In this document: piece by piece, positions 44,270 to 55,658 of the stretch
How the letters are laid out: each line of letters begins with the position of its first letter
Numbering within the stretch: position 1 is the first letter of the stretch
From: Zea mays
Lineage: Eukaryota > Streptophyta > Magnoliopsida > Poales > Poaceae
Assembly: GCF_902167145.1 (NCBI RefSeq)
Contig: NC_050105.1
Location: 116,763,898 to 116,827,897 of the forward strand
Direction of reading: 5' to 3'
Length of the DNA stretch: 64,000 nucleotides
Translations under genes and position numbers: made by a program
Notes under the pieces: model-generated
Told to the model about the DNA's origin: nothing
Database searches by the model: none
What the model saw: the letters and a program-made list of their open reading frames with translations, nothing else

Positions 44270-46574
44270 ATGGGCATGGCGGCGCTGTTGCTTGTGTGGG
44301 CTCTGCTGCACTGCACAGGCACGGCGGTGACGATGGTGCGGGCGTCCCACGCCGTGTATCCGGAGCTCCAGTCACTGGAGGCGGAGAAGGTTGATGAGAC
44401 GTCGCGCACCGGGTACCATTTCCAGCCTCCTAAGCACTGGATCAACGGTGCGTAATAATTGTCGATTATGATGTAGTTGTTGTATTATATATTATGCAAT
44501 AATCAAATGTCACTGATCTAGCTAGTGACTTTGTTTCGGTCTTGCTGGCCTTCTCGTCCTCGTCCTCGTACTCCTTCTCATAAATTTAGATCCAAATGGT
44601 ACGTATACGTACGTAAATTTATCGACGATCATCAGTATTGATTTATTTTTCTATATCTATATGTATACACGAACTACGAATTACCAACAAGTGCATTACC
44701 AATGCATATGCAGGACCAATGTACTACAAGGGGCTGTACCACCTGTTCTACCAGTACAACCCCAAGGGCGCGGTGTGGGGCAACATCGTGTGGGCGCACT
44801 CGGTGTCGACCGACCTGATCGACTGGACGGCGCTGGCCCCGGGGATCTACCCGTCGAGGCAGTTCGACGTGAAGGGCTGCTGGTCGGGCTCCGCGACGGT
44901 GCTGCCGAGCGGCGTGCCGGTGGTGATGTACACGGGCATCGACCCGGACGAGCACCAGGTGCAGAACGTGGCGTACCCCAAGAACCTGTCGGACCCGTTC
45001 CTCCGCGAGTGGGTGAAGCCCGACTACAACCCCATCATCGCCCCCGACAGCGGCGTGAACGCCAGCGCCTTCCGCGACCCGACCACCGCCTGGTACGGGC
45101 CCGACCGGCACTGGCGCCTGCTGGTGGGCAGCAAGGTGGGCGGCAAGGGCCTGGCCGTGCTGTACCGGAGCCGGGACTTCAGGCGCTGGGTCAAGGCGCA
45201 CCACCCGCTCCACTCCGGCCTCACGGGGATGTGGGAGTGCCCGGACTTCTTCCCCGTCGCGGTGCACGGCGGCGGCCGCCACTACCGCCGCGGCGTCGAC
45301 ACCGCCGAGCTGCACGACAGGGCCCTGGCCGAGGAGGTCAAGTACGTGCTCAAGGTCAGCCTGGACCTCACGCGCTACGAGTACTACACGGTGGGCACCT
45401 ACGACCACGCCACGGACCGCTACACCCCCGACGCCGGCTTCCGCGACAACGACTACGGCCTGCGCTACGACTACGGAGACTTCTACGCGTCCAAGTCCTT
45501 CTACGATCCGGCCAAGCGCCGCCGCGTGCTGTGGGGCTGGGCCAACGAGTCGGACACCGTTCCTGATGACCGCAGGAAGGGCTGGGCCGGGATTCAGGTA
45601 TCGTGCAGTGTCAGTGTCGTCCGTCCCTCGACAGAGCCATTGTATATAGTATATACTCGATCGTCGTCAACCAGAAACGTATGTATACGCGCAGGCGATA
45701 CCGAGGAAGCTGTGGCTGTCGCCGCGCGGGAAGCAGCTGATCCAGTGGCCGGTGGAGGAGGTCAAGGCTCTGCGCGCCAAGCACGTGAACGTCAGTGACA
45801 AGGTCGTCAAGAGCGGGCAGTACTTCGAGGTCACCGGCTTCAAGTCCGTGCAGGTCCGTGCGCGCGCCGCATGCGCAGCTGCTGCATCATCCATGTGGCA
45901 TTTGTTCATTACATTGATGAGACTGTCGTCGTCGGTCACTTCAGTCCGACGTGGAGGTGGAGTTCGCGATCGGCGACCTAAGCAAGGCGGAGCGGTTCAA
46001 CCCCAGGTGGCTGACCGACCCGCAGGCGCTGTGCAAGAAGCGGGGCGCCCGGGAGACGGGCGAGGTGGGGCCGTTCGGGCTGTGGGTGCTGGCCGCTGGC
46101 GACCTCACGGAGAGGACGGCCGTCTTCTTCAGGGTGTTCCGGGCCAACAGCAACAGCAGCAGCAGCAGGCTCGTCGTCCTCATGTGCAACGACCCTACTA
46201 ACTCCACCTTCGAGGCGCAGGTCTACAGGCCCACCTTCGCCAGCTTCGTCAACGTCGACATCGCCAGAACCAAGACGATCGCGCTGAGGACACTGGTACG
46301 TCGTGTGTGTGTGCGCGCGCGCGTGCATGCAGCAGGTCATAGATGGAGCGTTGGCATGGCATGAACGCGTGCGTGCTTGCAGATCGACCACTCCGTGGTG
46401 GAGAGCTTCGGCGCGGGCGGCAGGACGTGCATCCTGACGAGGGTGTACCCCAAGAAGGCCCTGGGCGACAACGCGCACCTCTTCGTCTTCAACCACGGCG
46501 AGGTGGACGTCAAGGTCACCAGGCTGGACGCCTGGGAGATGAGGACCCCGAAGATGAACGCGCCGGCGCAGTAG
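44270..46574 (+). CDS. Cell-wall invertase (acid beta-fructofuranosidase, GH32), six exons
   Basis: Splits sucrose into glucose and fructose in the apoplast. Exons: 44270-44447, 44590-44598, 44714-45597, 45695-45853, 45945-46295, 46383-46574; all introns GT-AG; 590 residues, usual for the family. Residues 1-25 form a signal peptide, probably cut before Ser26-His-Ala-Val. GH32 motifs: Trp-Ile-Asn-Asp-Pro-Asn-Gly (nucleophile Asp60), Phe-Arg-Asp-Pro (182-185), Trp-Glu-Cys-Pro-Asp (236-240, acid/base Glu237). Pro at 239 marks the cell-wall rather than vacuolar class. Asp315 of Asp-Tyr-Gly-Asp is kept, favouring invertase over fructan exohydrolase. A beta-sandwich domain follows from about 400. 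Possible N-glycosylation sites: Asn-Leu-Ser 153, Asn-Ala-Ser 178. ATG 44276 (GGCATGGCG) is an alternative start. It is an Incw-type gene; which maize paralogue I cannot say. No disabling change is seen. Confidence 0.95.
44590..44598 (+). other. Nine-base mini-exon of the invertase gene
   Basis: ATCCAAATG between TTTAG and GTACGT encodes the centre of the Asn-Asp-Pro-Asn-Gly active-site motif, with the nucleophile Asp split across the junction. Plant acid invertase genes are known for this exon, one of the smallest in plants. Confidence 0.95.
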
Positions 46575-46683
46575 CTAGTGGTGGTATAGCTCGATCTAGG
46601 GAAATGATCTAGTTTTGTTAGAGAAGCGGTTCTGGATCGTTTTCGCTCACGTCGCCTCTCAAATTGTTCTCGATCTCATCCAT
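46575..46683 (+). other. Invertase 3' flank up to the copia insertion
   Basis: Only 109 bases of native 3' sequence remain before a copia LTR begins. No AATAAA signal is present, so the gene's transcript may end within the LTR or use a weak signal. Confidence 0.6.
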
Positions 46684-47756
46684 TGTTGAATTAATGTGGC
46701 CCTAGCGGAAATTAATATTCAATAATAGTCAATGCTAAAGTCTCACTTTAATGCTACAATGTACTCCCTTCGTTTCGTTTTAGTTGTCGCTGGATAGTAT
46801 AAAATTAAACTATCCAGCGACAACTAAAAAGAAACGGAGGGAGTACTAGTACTTTAGTACTATACCGAAGTTTAAGAGACAATTCAATCAACTTAAATAA
46901 GTGGACCATTGGTGCATATATGAAGAAGCTGAGAAAATGATGAAAGACTCTCACACACGCGCGAACCGCGTGTCGGGCCATGGTCGTGGCCGTGGACCGT
47001 GGTAGATCGGACCTTGGACTGAATATTCATTTCTAACGGTTGCGCATTTTGTCTAGAGTAATAACCGTCCATTACTATCATCTGTTATTGACTGTTTCTT
47101 GTGTTATGGCTATTAACGGACGTCAGTGATGGCGTCAATTTCTGGTGACTGTAACGGTAGCTCTGATGGCGACCGTTACTGTCCATTCGCCTCCCTCTGC
47201 GCGTGTACATATACGGAGGAGGGGAGGCTACTTCTGGTACATCAACACGTACACAGATTCTCAGACGAGTTGCACACCGCCCATTCTCGTCCCACCTTCT
47301 GTGAGCACAGAGTGAGTGGGAGAGCAGGCCTCCGAAATCGTCGTCCGTAGAGCTACACTTGCACGGGTGTGCAGCCAATCAGGTTTTTGGGGAGCGTACT
47401 CGTGACTGCTCGCTTCATCCGCTCAACCAACGCTGATCAAGTTCCTCGTCGTCGACGACGTTCGAGGGACTGCACCGCGTATATCTGCCTGCATCGACTG
47501 CGTACGACAACATCAAACATACACACGAAATGTCTCTTGTGAATGGAGCCACTGATGCCTTGAGTATATGTCCCTCCGCAGGCCGGTACACTCTGATCTT
47601 TGTATCTGTGCATGTTTTACTGTTGTTTACTGCTTATGTGAGTAGTGATACACACATGCACATACATGTTGTCACACACATCACTCTGATTTTCTGGATT
47701 AAATTAAAACTAAAAATGCCTATTTCTCTAACAATCCAAAAACCTGATATTAGGCA
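46684..47756 (+). repeat. 5' LTR and leader of the third copia element
   Basis: The LTR start is secure, from the match to 52127-52206. Its right end and primer site are not evident, so LTR and leader are given together. Confidence 0.6.
46764..46843. mobile_element. Stowaway MITE, 80 bp
   Basis: Near-perfect inverted repeats CTCCCTTCGTTTCGTTTTAG / CTAAAAAGAAACGGAGGGAG, with TA at 46762-46763 and 46844-46845. The two 36-bp arms fold into a hairpin with a tiny loop. The empty site is preserved in the 3' LTR (52202-52206), so insertion followed copia integration. Confidence 0.95.
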
Positions 47757-48581
47757 TTTTCTGTTAGTGGTTTTGCTGTTGCGTTACAACCAAGTGTACC
47801 TTTTGATGGGACATTTTACAAGAGGTGGCATAGTAAGATGACTCTGTGGTTGACTACAATGAACTGCTATCACGCCGCACAGGGGAAACTCGAACAGTTC
47901 ACTCCTGAAGAGGAGAGAATGCTCGACGTTGCCAATAACCTGTTTCGAGGCACCGTGATTGGCACTCTTGCCAACAAGTATGTTGATTCTTATCTAACGT
48001 GCACATCTACAAAAGAGTTATGAGATGCATTAGATGATAAGTTTGGTGTTTCTGATGTTGGTAGCGAGCTGTACATCATGGAGCAGTTGTTTGACTATAA
48101 GATGTTGAAAAACCGTCCTGTAGTTGAACAGGCTCATGACATACATGCACTGGCTAAGGAACTTGAACAATTCCCATGTGTCTTGCCTAACAAGTTCGTG
48201 GCTGGTGGTATTATCGCTAAGCTGCCACCTTCTTGGACGGATTTTGGTACCACTCTAGAACATAAGAGCCAAGAGTTTAGCGTGACTGAGTTTATTGGTT
48301 ATCTTGATGTTGAGGAGAGGGCGAGAGCAAAAGACACTCGTGGAAAAGGAGTTGAGACTTCTAGTGTCAATGTGGTACAAAAGAATAACTCAAATGCGTC
48401 ACATAATAATAAAAAGAAGAACAAGCAACAGAATGCCACGAAGCCCAAGCAGACAGCCTCATTCAAAAAGAAGAACAAAGGAGCTAGTTGTTTTGTTTGC
48501 GAGATTATTGATCACTGGGCAAGCGCTTGTCCAGACCGCAAATTTAAGCAAGAGAAAAAACCAGCTCAAGAGAAGAAATGA
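47757..48581 (+). pseudogene. gag of the third copia element
   Basis: The frame is open from about 47757 and contains Pro-Phe-Asp-Gly-Thr-Phe-Tyr-Lys-Arg-Trp, the conserved start of the copia gag (UBN2-type) domain. A long helical domain follows, then a Lys/Asn-rich basic region and a zinc knuckle Cys-Phe-Val-Cys-x4-His-x4-Cys near 48492-48533. A TGA at 48021-48023 replaces the Trp usually found after Lys-Glu-Leu. The original start codon is not clear. The stop at 48579-48581 is close to the next frame (protease) at 48588. Confidence 0.82.
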
Positions 48582-48587
48582 GTAAAC

Positions 48588-49872
48588 ATGGTTGTTAGCG
48601 ATAATGCAGAAGGAACACCGGGGTATGTTAATCTTTTACCTATTGTTCTTTCAGTGTGTCAATCCCCTGACTGGTGGGCTAACACTGGTGCTAACATTCA
48701 TGTGTGTGCTGATATTTCTTTGTTTTCTTCTTATCAGTGCAAAGGGGCTGGAGCCTTGCTAATGGGGAACGGGTCACATGCGTATGTTCTTGGTGTTGGT
48801 ACAATCATTCTGAAGTTTACTTTGGGAAAGACGGTGTTGTTGAAGAATGTGCAGCATGTCCCCTCCATAAAAAAGAATCTTGTTAGTGGCTCACTTTTAT
48901 GTCGAGATGGCTATAAACTTGTTTTCGAGTCTAATAAATGTATACTGTCAAAGTATGGGACATTTGTTGGAAAAGGCTATGATAGTGGAGGCTTGTTCCG
49001 CTTATCTTTGCATGATGTGTGTAATAAGTCTGTGAACAATGTGATTCCAATGAGTCGTATATTTTGCATTCACGAATTTGTCACATCAATTTTGGTTGTG
49101 TGTCGCGGTTAGCAAATTTAAATTTAATCCCAAACTTTGATTTAGTCAAAGGTTCTAAGTGCCAGGTGTGCGTGCAATCTAAGCAACCTCACAAGCCTCA
49201 TAAGGCTACAGAGGCGAGGAACTTGGCACTACTCTTAATACATTTCGATTTATGTGAGATGAATGGAATATTGACTAAAGGAGGCAAGCGCTATTTTATT
49301 ACTTTTGTCGATGACTCTACTAGATTTTGTTATGTGTATCTCTTAAAATCAAAAGACGAAGCTTTGCATTATTTTAAGACCTACAAAGCTGAAGTTGAAA
49401 ATCAACTTGAGAGGAAAATTAAAGGGTTAAGGTCTGATCGTGGTGGAGAATATTTTTCAGGTGATTTTTCTGATTTTTGTGTGGAGCATGGTATTATTCA
49501 TGAGAGGACACTGCCATAGTCGCCACAATCCAATGGGTTGCTGAGAGAAAGAACCGTACTCTAACTGATTTGGTTAACGTCATGTTAGAGACTTCGGGAC
49601 TATCTAAGGAATGGTGGGGTGAGGCGATCTTGACGATGTGTCATGTCCTGAATAAAGTTCCCACAAAAAACAAAGAAATCACACCATGCGAGGAATGGGA
49701 AAAGGGGAAATTAAATATCTCCTATTTGCGTACCTGGGGTTGTTTGGCTAAAGTGAATGTGCCAATTAACAAGAAGCGCAAATTAGGACTGAAAACTGTT
49801 GATTGTGTTTTCCTTAGGTATGCTTTCCACAACATTGGATATAGGTTCTTAATTATAAAATATGGAGTATGA
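48588..49872 (+). pseudogene. Protease and integrase of the third copia element
   Basis: The protease region has Trp-Trp-Ala-Asn-Thr-Gly-Ala where copia proteases have Asp-Thr/Ser-Gly, so the catalytic Asp is changed to Asn. A frame change near 49064-49112 leads into the pre-integrase zinc region (Cys-Gln-Val-Cys) and the integrase core: Asp in His-Phe-Asp-Leu-Cys, and Asp in Arg-Ser-Asp-Arg-Gly-Gly-Glu-Tyr. A TAG at 49517-49519 and a one-base shift near 49535 precede the Glu-containing helix and the C-terminal half (49570-49872). Confidence 0.82.
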
Positions 49873-51520
49873 GACATGTTGGTTGGTACTATTATGGAGT
49901 CCAGAGATGCTACGTTTTTGGGACGAATTTCCCATGAAAGCTACACATGATACGTCTAATAATGAACCATCGATACCCCATGAGCATTTTCTTCCGGTAG
50001 AACACACTGAGGAATCCCATATACATAATCATATATCAACTCGAAAGAGTAAGAGACCAAGGATTGCAAAGTCCTTTGGTGATGATTACATTGTATATCT
50101 TGTGGATGACACACCAAGTACCATTGAAGAGGCATATTCCTCTCCTGATGCTGACTTTTGGAATGAAGCAATAAGGAGTGAGATGACATCTATTATGTCT
50201 AATGCAACTTGGGAGGTCATTAAACGTCCTTATGGGTGTAAGCACATTGGGAGTAAATGCATGTTCAAGAAAAAGATTAGGCCTGATGGTACTATTGAAA
50301 GATACAAGGCGAGGCTTGTAACTAAAGGCTATTCACAGAATAAAGGTGAGGATTTCTTTGATACTTATTCACCTTTGGCTCGATTGAACACAATTCGAGT
50401 GCTACTTTCTCTGGCTGCCTCTCATGGTCTTCTCGTCCATCAAATGGATGTTAAGATAACATTTCTAAATGGAGAGCTAGACGAGGAAATCTACATGGAA
50501 CAACCAGCTGGGTTTGTAGCAAAGGATCAAGAAGGCATGTTGTGAATGAAGTAGACAAATATGTATATTATCGGTTTTCGCATGAAAAGTTCGATAGAAC
50601 TTTGACATCTGTCGGCTTTGTTGTGAACAAAGCAGACAAATGTGTATATTATCGGTATGGTGGGGGCGAGGGAGTAATTTTATGCCTGTATGTTGATGAC
50701 ATTCTAATCTTGGGGACGAGTCTTGATGTGATTAAAGAGATAAAAGACTTTCTGTCCAGTAATTTTGAAATTAAAGATTTGGGAGAAGCTAATGTTATGC
50801 TTAACATTAAGCTACTGAGAGAAGGTAATGGTGGGATCACACTTGTGCAATCCCATTATGTGGAAAAGGATTTGAGTCGCTTTGGTTATAGCGAATGTGA
50901 ACCTGATCCAACACCTTATGATCCTAATAAGCTTTTGAAGAAAAATCATAGGATATCTAGGGATCAATTGAGATATTCCCAAATAATTGGTTCACTCGTG
51001 TACTTATCTAGCGCTACGAGGCCTGACATCTCGTTTATTGTGAGCAAACTTAGTCGGTTTGTATCAAATCCGAGAGATGATCACTGGCATGCTCTTGAGA
51101 GAGTTTTGCGCTATCTAAAATGTACTATGAGTTAAGACATCCATTATACCAGGTACCCAACAGTACTGGAGGGTTATTGTGATGCAATTTTGATATATGA
51201 TGCTGATGAGATATATGCCACAAGTGGATATGTGTTTTTACTTGGAGGTGGCATTGTTTCATGGAAGTCTTGCAAGCAGACCATCTTAACAAGGTCGACT
51301 ATGGAAGCAGAACTCACAACATTAGATACCACTTCAGTTGAGGATGAGTGGCATCGTGAACTCCTTATGGATTTACCGGTGGTTGAAAAACATGTGCTAG
51401 CTATTTCTATGAACTGTGATAATCAAGATAAACAATTCTAAGGATAATATGAAGTCGACAAGGCACATAAAGAGGCGTTTAAAATCTGTCAGGAAATTGA
51501 GAAACTCTGGTAGATCAATT
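49862..51520 (+). pseudogene. Reverse transcriptase and RNase H of the third copia element
   Basis: 49862-50545 gives the first half of reverse transcriptase (Val-His-Gln-Met-Asp-Val-Lys-Ile-Thr-Phe-Leu-Asn-Gly). 50542-51135 gives the second half with the catalytic Leu-Tyr-Val-Asp-Asp-Ile-Leu-Ile. Between them the usual Leu-Tyr-Gly-Leu-Lys-Gln-Ala-Pro block is missing and a short Val-Asp-Lys-Tyr-Val-Tyr-Tyr segment, repeated 72 bases later, takes its place, indicating a local rearrangement. RNase H follows (Glu-Gly-Tyr-Cys-Asp-Ala; Met-Glu-Ala-Glu) with a stop at 51133-51135. Remnants continue to about 51520. Confidence 0.82.
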
Positions 51521-52110
51521 TATTAAGGGGCTATCACGTAGTGTGATAGATAGTGCATTGAGTGAGATGGGCCGGAGACCCACCTAAAGTTTATCATAGT
51601 GGTAACCTGTTCTATGTGATCGAAGATCCAGTGAATTAGAATGGTGAAATAAGCTAGTGGTAGACTGAGAGGAAAGACCCTTAATAAGGTTCATTTTAGA
51701 TGCACATCTTTCCTTACTGTAAGGTAGGTTGGTGTTTACACCTTAATATATTCCAAGTGGCTTTGTGAAGCAAAGATGTTGTCCTATAGAACATCTTTAG
51801 AGGAACATACCTATATGGGTTAACTGCTAGTCACAGTTTATGAGATCTGGGTGGTCTCTAGATACCCATGAAAGGCTATGGAGTTTGACTTACATGCTCC
51901 AACTAGAGGGGATACGCTCGGCAATCTAGTACTGGTAAAGAGTTTAGATGAAACTTATTCCACGCAAAACTGCCAATTCAAGGCCTATTCCATTGTGTAG
52001 TTGTGGTCAAGTGTAGTCTAGATTCTAGGTAGATGTTCAACTTAACAGTCACCATCGAAACACTAATATATCAAACGTTTGAGATGATGAGAGCATTTTT
52101 AGTGTGACTT
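51521..52110 (+). other. 3' untranslated internal region of the third copia element
   Basis: No gene. It leads to the purine tract at 52111-52126 and the 3' LTR. Confidence 0.65.
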
Positions 52111-52126
52111 AGCATTTGGTGGGGAA

Positions 52127-52206
52127 TATTGAATTAATGTGGGCCTGGCCCAAATTAATATTCAATAATAGTCAATGCTAAAGGTCCACTTTAATGCTAC
52201 GGTGTA
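52127..52206 (+). repeat. 3' LTR fragment of the third copia element
   Basis: Eighty bases match the start of the 5' LTR (46684-46763), including AATTAATATTCAATAATAGT. The match ends exactly at GTGTA, where a new TG-starting element begins. Confidence 0.85.
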
Positions 52207-54818
52207 TGTAAACACCCCAAAATCATATTTTGGGTAATTTAAGAAAGTTTATTATGTGACTTGAATAAATATGTTTTCAAATAGGAGATTATATAGAAGA
52301 TCCTTACATGAGGTAATTTATTGAATAAAACGTTTATAAATATCTTATAAAATATTTAAGCTAAGGTATCTTTTAATAAATAATAAAGATTAGAGATTAG
52401 TTTCTTAATATACATTATGTGAGCATAATTGGTGAATTTAAAATCATTTTCATAGATATGGTAAAATAAGTAAATAAATAAAATTTTGGATTTGCATTCA
52501 TGATGAGTTCTTCTGTTTGTTCACTAAAATTTGAGTGCAAATTCAAAACCAAAATTTAATTGAATTTGAAATTTAGAAATTAGAAAAGAAAATAGGAATA
52601 AGAAAAAGAAAAGGGATTTTACCTACTCCATGGGCCAAAACTTTGTTGCCAGCCCACCTCCAACTCGCCCTCACCTGCCAACCCACCTCCTTCCATGGCT
52701 ATTCGCGCGGCCCATAACACCTTCTCGCTTGTTACACTGACGCTTAGGCCCCACGTTGCAAGCCAGCCCATCCTCGCGCCTAGGGCACTGACTGGTGGGC
52801 CACCCACGTTAGCACTTTCCCCTCCACTGTAATAGACCGAGAGAACCCCGGGCTGGCGCGATTGATGCAGATTCTGGGAGCTGGCCAGATTTCTCTCGTC
52901 GGTCGTTTCGGGCCTGGGATTGGATTTCTCCCCCTCAACGTTAGGTATATAAGCATGGCATGCCCCCACCATGAAGATGTCGAGGTGGGTCGATGCCGCG
53001 GTGGCCACCGTGAGCTCGGTGCGTCTATACTGCTGCTTAGGGCCTAGATAGACATTGGTGGGGAGTTGGGGAGGCACGCTGATGCACGCTCCCGATTTTC
53101 CCCTGACCACCAGGTTGTCGCCGCCACTGGGTGCTATGCCACCACCGGCCAGTTCAAGAGAAAGGGGAGAGCTCGTCTCAATTGTTATCAACACTGAGCT
53201 GCCTCACGATCTAGGCCTCGGTTTGGGAGCATCTAGGGGCGCCGCACATGGGGATGAGCTTCCCGACTGATTGGATCGATTACGGAAGCCATAATTGCTC
53301 GCTGATGTGGACTCCGCCGCGGAAAACTCAGGGCGTGCGGGCAACGCCACCTTCGTCACCAACCCGGGTAAGAACTACCTAAATCGATTCACAGTAGCCT
53401 CCGCATAGTGTATCACCGTTTGATTCCGAGGTTGGACCTAGTAATTAGTAGGGTCGGAGCTTCACCAATGGTGTCGCCGTGCCTCCTCGTTGCGCTGCCC
53501 GGGCTGGCACCAGAGAGAGAGAGATAGGAAGAAGGGTAGAAGAACGCTCGGACCGTTGGATCGTAGGGAGCGGTGGGGATTATATCCCAACATTATAAAA
53601 TCCCGAGCGTCCGATTCTGATCGAACAGTTGGGGGGAAGTAGCGGATACCCCTTCGCTGCTTATGGTCTGGGTCATCGGATCTCGATCCATTGGCCATTA
53701 TTGTGTACCGGTTCGGTATATCTCGGGTTGTAATATGGTCCATGGGATCGTGATCGGACGACCAAGGATCACAAATACCCCTTCGTCGTGTGAATTTGCT
53801 AAAAGAGACCCTGGGAAACCATGGAATAAACGCGCGATCCAAATAGTTCAGTTTTCAATACACATAAGTCCAGGAATTTGTAGAATAACCCCTATATATA
53901 TTATAAATAGTCTCCGTGGTCCACTGATTTTGGGATTTTATAAATAAACTCAGAAATTGAATTTATAGTATTCCTAAAGCATAGAAAACCTATAACTCCT
54001 TCGTTTTAACTCTGTTTTAGTCCATTCAAATTGCGTTGGCTTCATAAAAATATTTTCTACGCAGTAACAACATTATCCGTAGCATATCAAGTACTTTTAT
54101 ACTTAGATATTTATTTAGCTTATGTTTAGTAGACTAACTCTCCTAATCTAAGGTTGACATATCTATAATTATAATTTGACTGTAATACGATTTCTAAACA
54201 AATTATAATCTAGATTAAAGTTGAATTGATTATTTAGAGTATATTTTCTCATATAATGTACATTAACCAATTTATAATATAGTTTAATATTTAATCACCT
54301 AAGACATCAGAAAACCATATCTCTTTACTCGTAACTCCGATTTTAGCCATTCTCGAACCCACGATCTCATAGCAACGCGTAGATCATTATTATGCAGTTT
54401 GCGCTTATGTTTGGTGTGATGTTAATTTTTCCTATACCATGTTTGTTTGTATTGCTACGAATAGCAGTGAGGTCACGAGAATCTGAAGATCGTCCTGGTA
54501 CCTAGAATCTCGAGTCCCAGGCAAGTTGTGCCCTTGATCACTCCTTTTTACCTAATAGTGTTCGATATTAATCATGTGACATGCTCTGGTTAATTTGATG
54601 GGACCTAATAGATTTCCCTAGCATTGTTTATTCCCCACCTTACAAACAAATGAATTATTGGATAGATTTTCTATTGCTCTACCTGGTTTTGGGAAACTAA
54701 TGTTTTATTATGATCATGTTCCAATTATGTTGTTGTTTAATTATTGTTCATGATAAGATCATATTGTTAATTGGAACATGGAGAACCACCCGGGAAAATA
54801 GTGCTACCACAAAGGTGG
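52207..54818. mobile_element. Unclassified insertion, probably part of a long LTR
   Basis: It starts TGTAAACACCCCAAAATC directly after GTGTA (52202-52206), the form of a plant gypsy LTR (TGTAACACCCC...). It runs at least 2.6 kb with no pol-like frame and is cut by the Grande-like element at 54819. A 191-codon minus-strand frame (52619-53194) shows no known domain. A very long LTR of Tekay/Del type is one possibility. The other end lies outside the window. Confidence 0.45.
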
Positions 54819-55449
54819 TGTTGGGGACTTCTTCTCAAATGCTATGAGTTAAGAACAAGGCAACACAAAATGTTAATGATCAAAGACCTGCGTCCTTCGA
54901 AGCATTATCTCCCTTAGGATATAATGATCTTCAGACGAAGGTTATGAAGGACATACCTTCATCATCTCAATATGTAATAATGAAAGTAGAAACATATGAA
55001 ACATGAAAAATAACATGAACAATTACATTAAATCGTCAGATTATTTATATTCTCATTATCTAATCATGGACAAACATTAATAACAGTAAATTACATTTGT
55101 ACCTTCGGCTTGACAGAAGGTAAGAATCCAAGAACGACGTGCAAATGATTATCAGTCAGCGTGAACAGTACAGGGGTACTGTTCACCTATTTATAGGCAC
55201 GGGATGCAACCCGGTCAAAATTACATTTATGTCCTTAATAACTAATTATAAACATGACATAAGTTATCATGGACTAAATTGTCTTTCCCTCTTTAAGTTG
55301 GTGCTAGCCTTCGTCTCAAGGCATGTCATCATGGCGAAGCTCCCTGGATTGTGGCTTCGGCATATACCTTCGCGTTATATCTTCTTGCATATCGTCCTGC
55401 CGAAGGTTTTTTTTGCTTAGCGGACCTTCGGCGAAGAAGGCACCCAACA
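54819..55449 (-). repeat. 3' LTR of the Grande-like element, 631 bp
   Basis: Ends TGTTGGGG and CACCCAACA. A minus-strand TATA box (CTATAAATAGG) lies near 55186-55196. The adjoining internal sequence supplies the purine tract (minus strand GCGAAGGGGCTAC, 55450-55462). Confidence 0.93.
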
Positions 55450-55650
55450 GTAGCCCCTTCGCGGTGCTAGATTGTTTTTCGTAACGAGCTCGATCCGCAA
55501 AAAATCTCAAAGGCTTCGAAATGCCGAAGGTCCGAAAAACACCTTCCCTGAGCTCGTTGTCGAGAAACGATTAAAATACTCCAAGCGTCGGGTGGTCCAC
55601 CGTTCAGCGGGTGCGGGCGATTTGGCGGTTCACCTTCCCACCTGCAGCAC

Positions 55651-55658
55651 TATATAAA
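55651..55658 (+). promoter_or_regulatory. TATA box for the antisense gene of the Grande-like element
   Basis: TATATAAA on the plus strand, just inside the 3' LTR and 206 bases before the ATG of the antisense gene, pointing toward that gene and against gag-pol. Confidence 0.6.

Larger units (their letters stand above)
46684..52206 (+). mobile_element. Third Ty1/copia element, downstream of the invertase gene
   Basis: The 5' LTR starts TGTTGAATTAATGTGG at 46684. The matching 3' LTR start (TATTGAATTAATGTGG) is at 52127, after the purine tract GGTGGGGAA. Gag, protease, integrase, reverse transcriptase and RNase H follow in copia order but with many breaks. The 3' LTR is recognisable only to 52206, where another element begins. 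The 5' LTR holds a Stowaway MITE. It is not of the Opie/Ji type. Family unknown to me. The target duplication cannot be checked because the right end is missing. Confidence 0.85.

Noticed and set aside
44661..45566. Long alternate frames on both strands across invertase exon 3 (for example the 244-codon minus frame)
   Set aside because: Shadows of the GC-rich invertase exon; the true frame has all GH32 motifs and matching splice sites.
52619..53194. 191-codon minus-strand frame
   Set aside because: No recognisable domain, no splice or promoter support, lies in what is probably a long LTR; kept only as a note.
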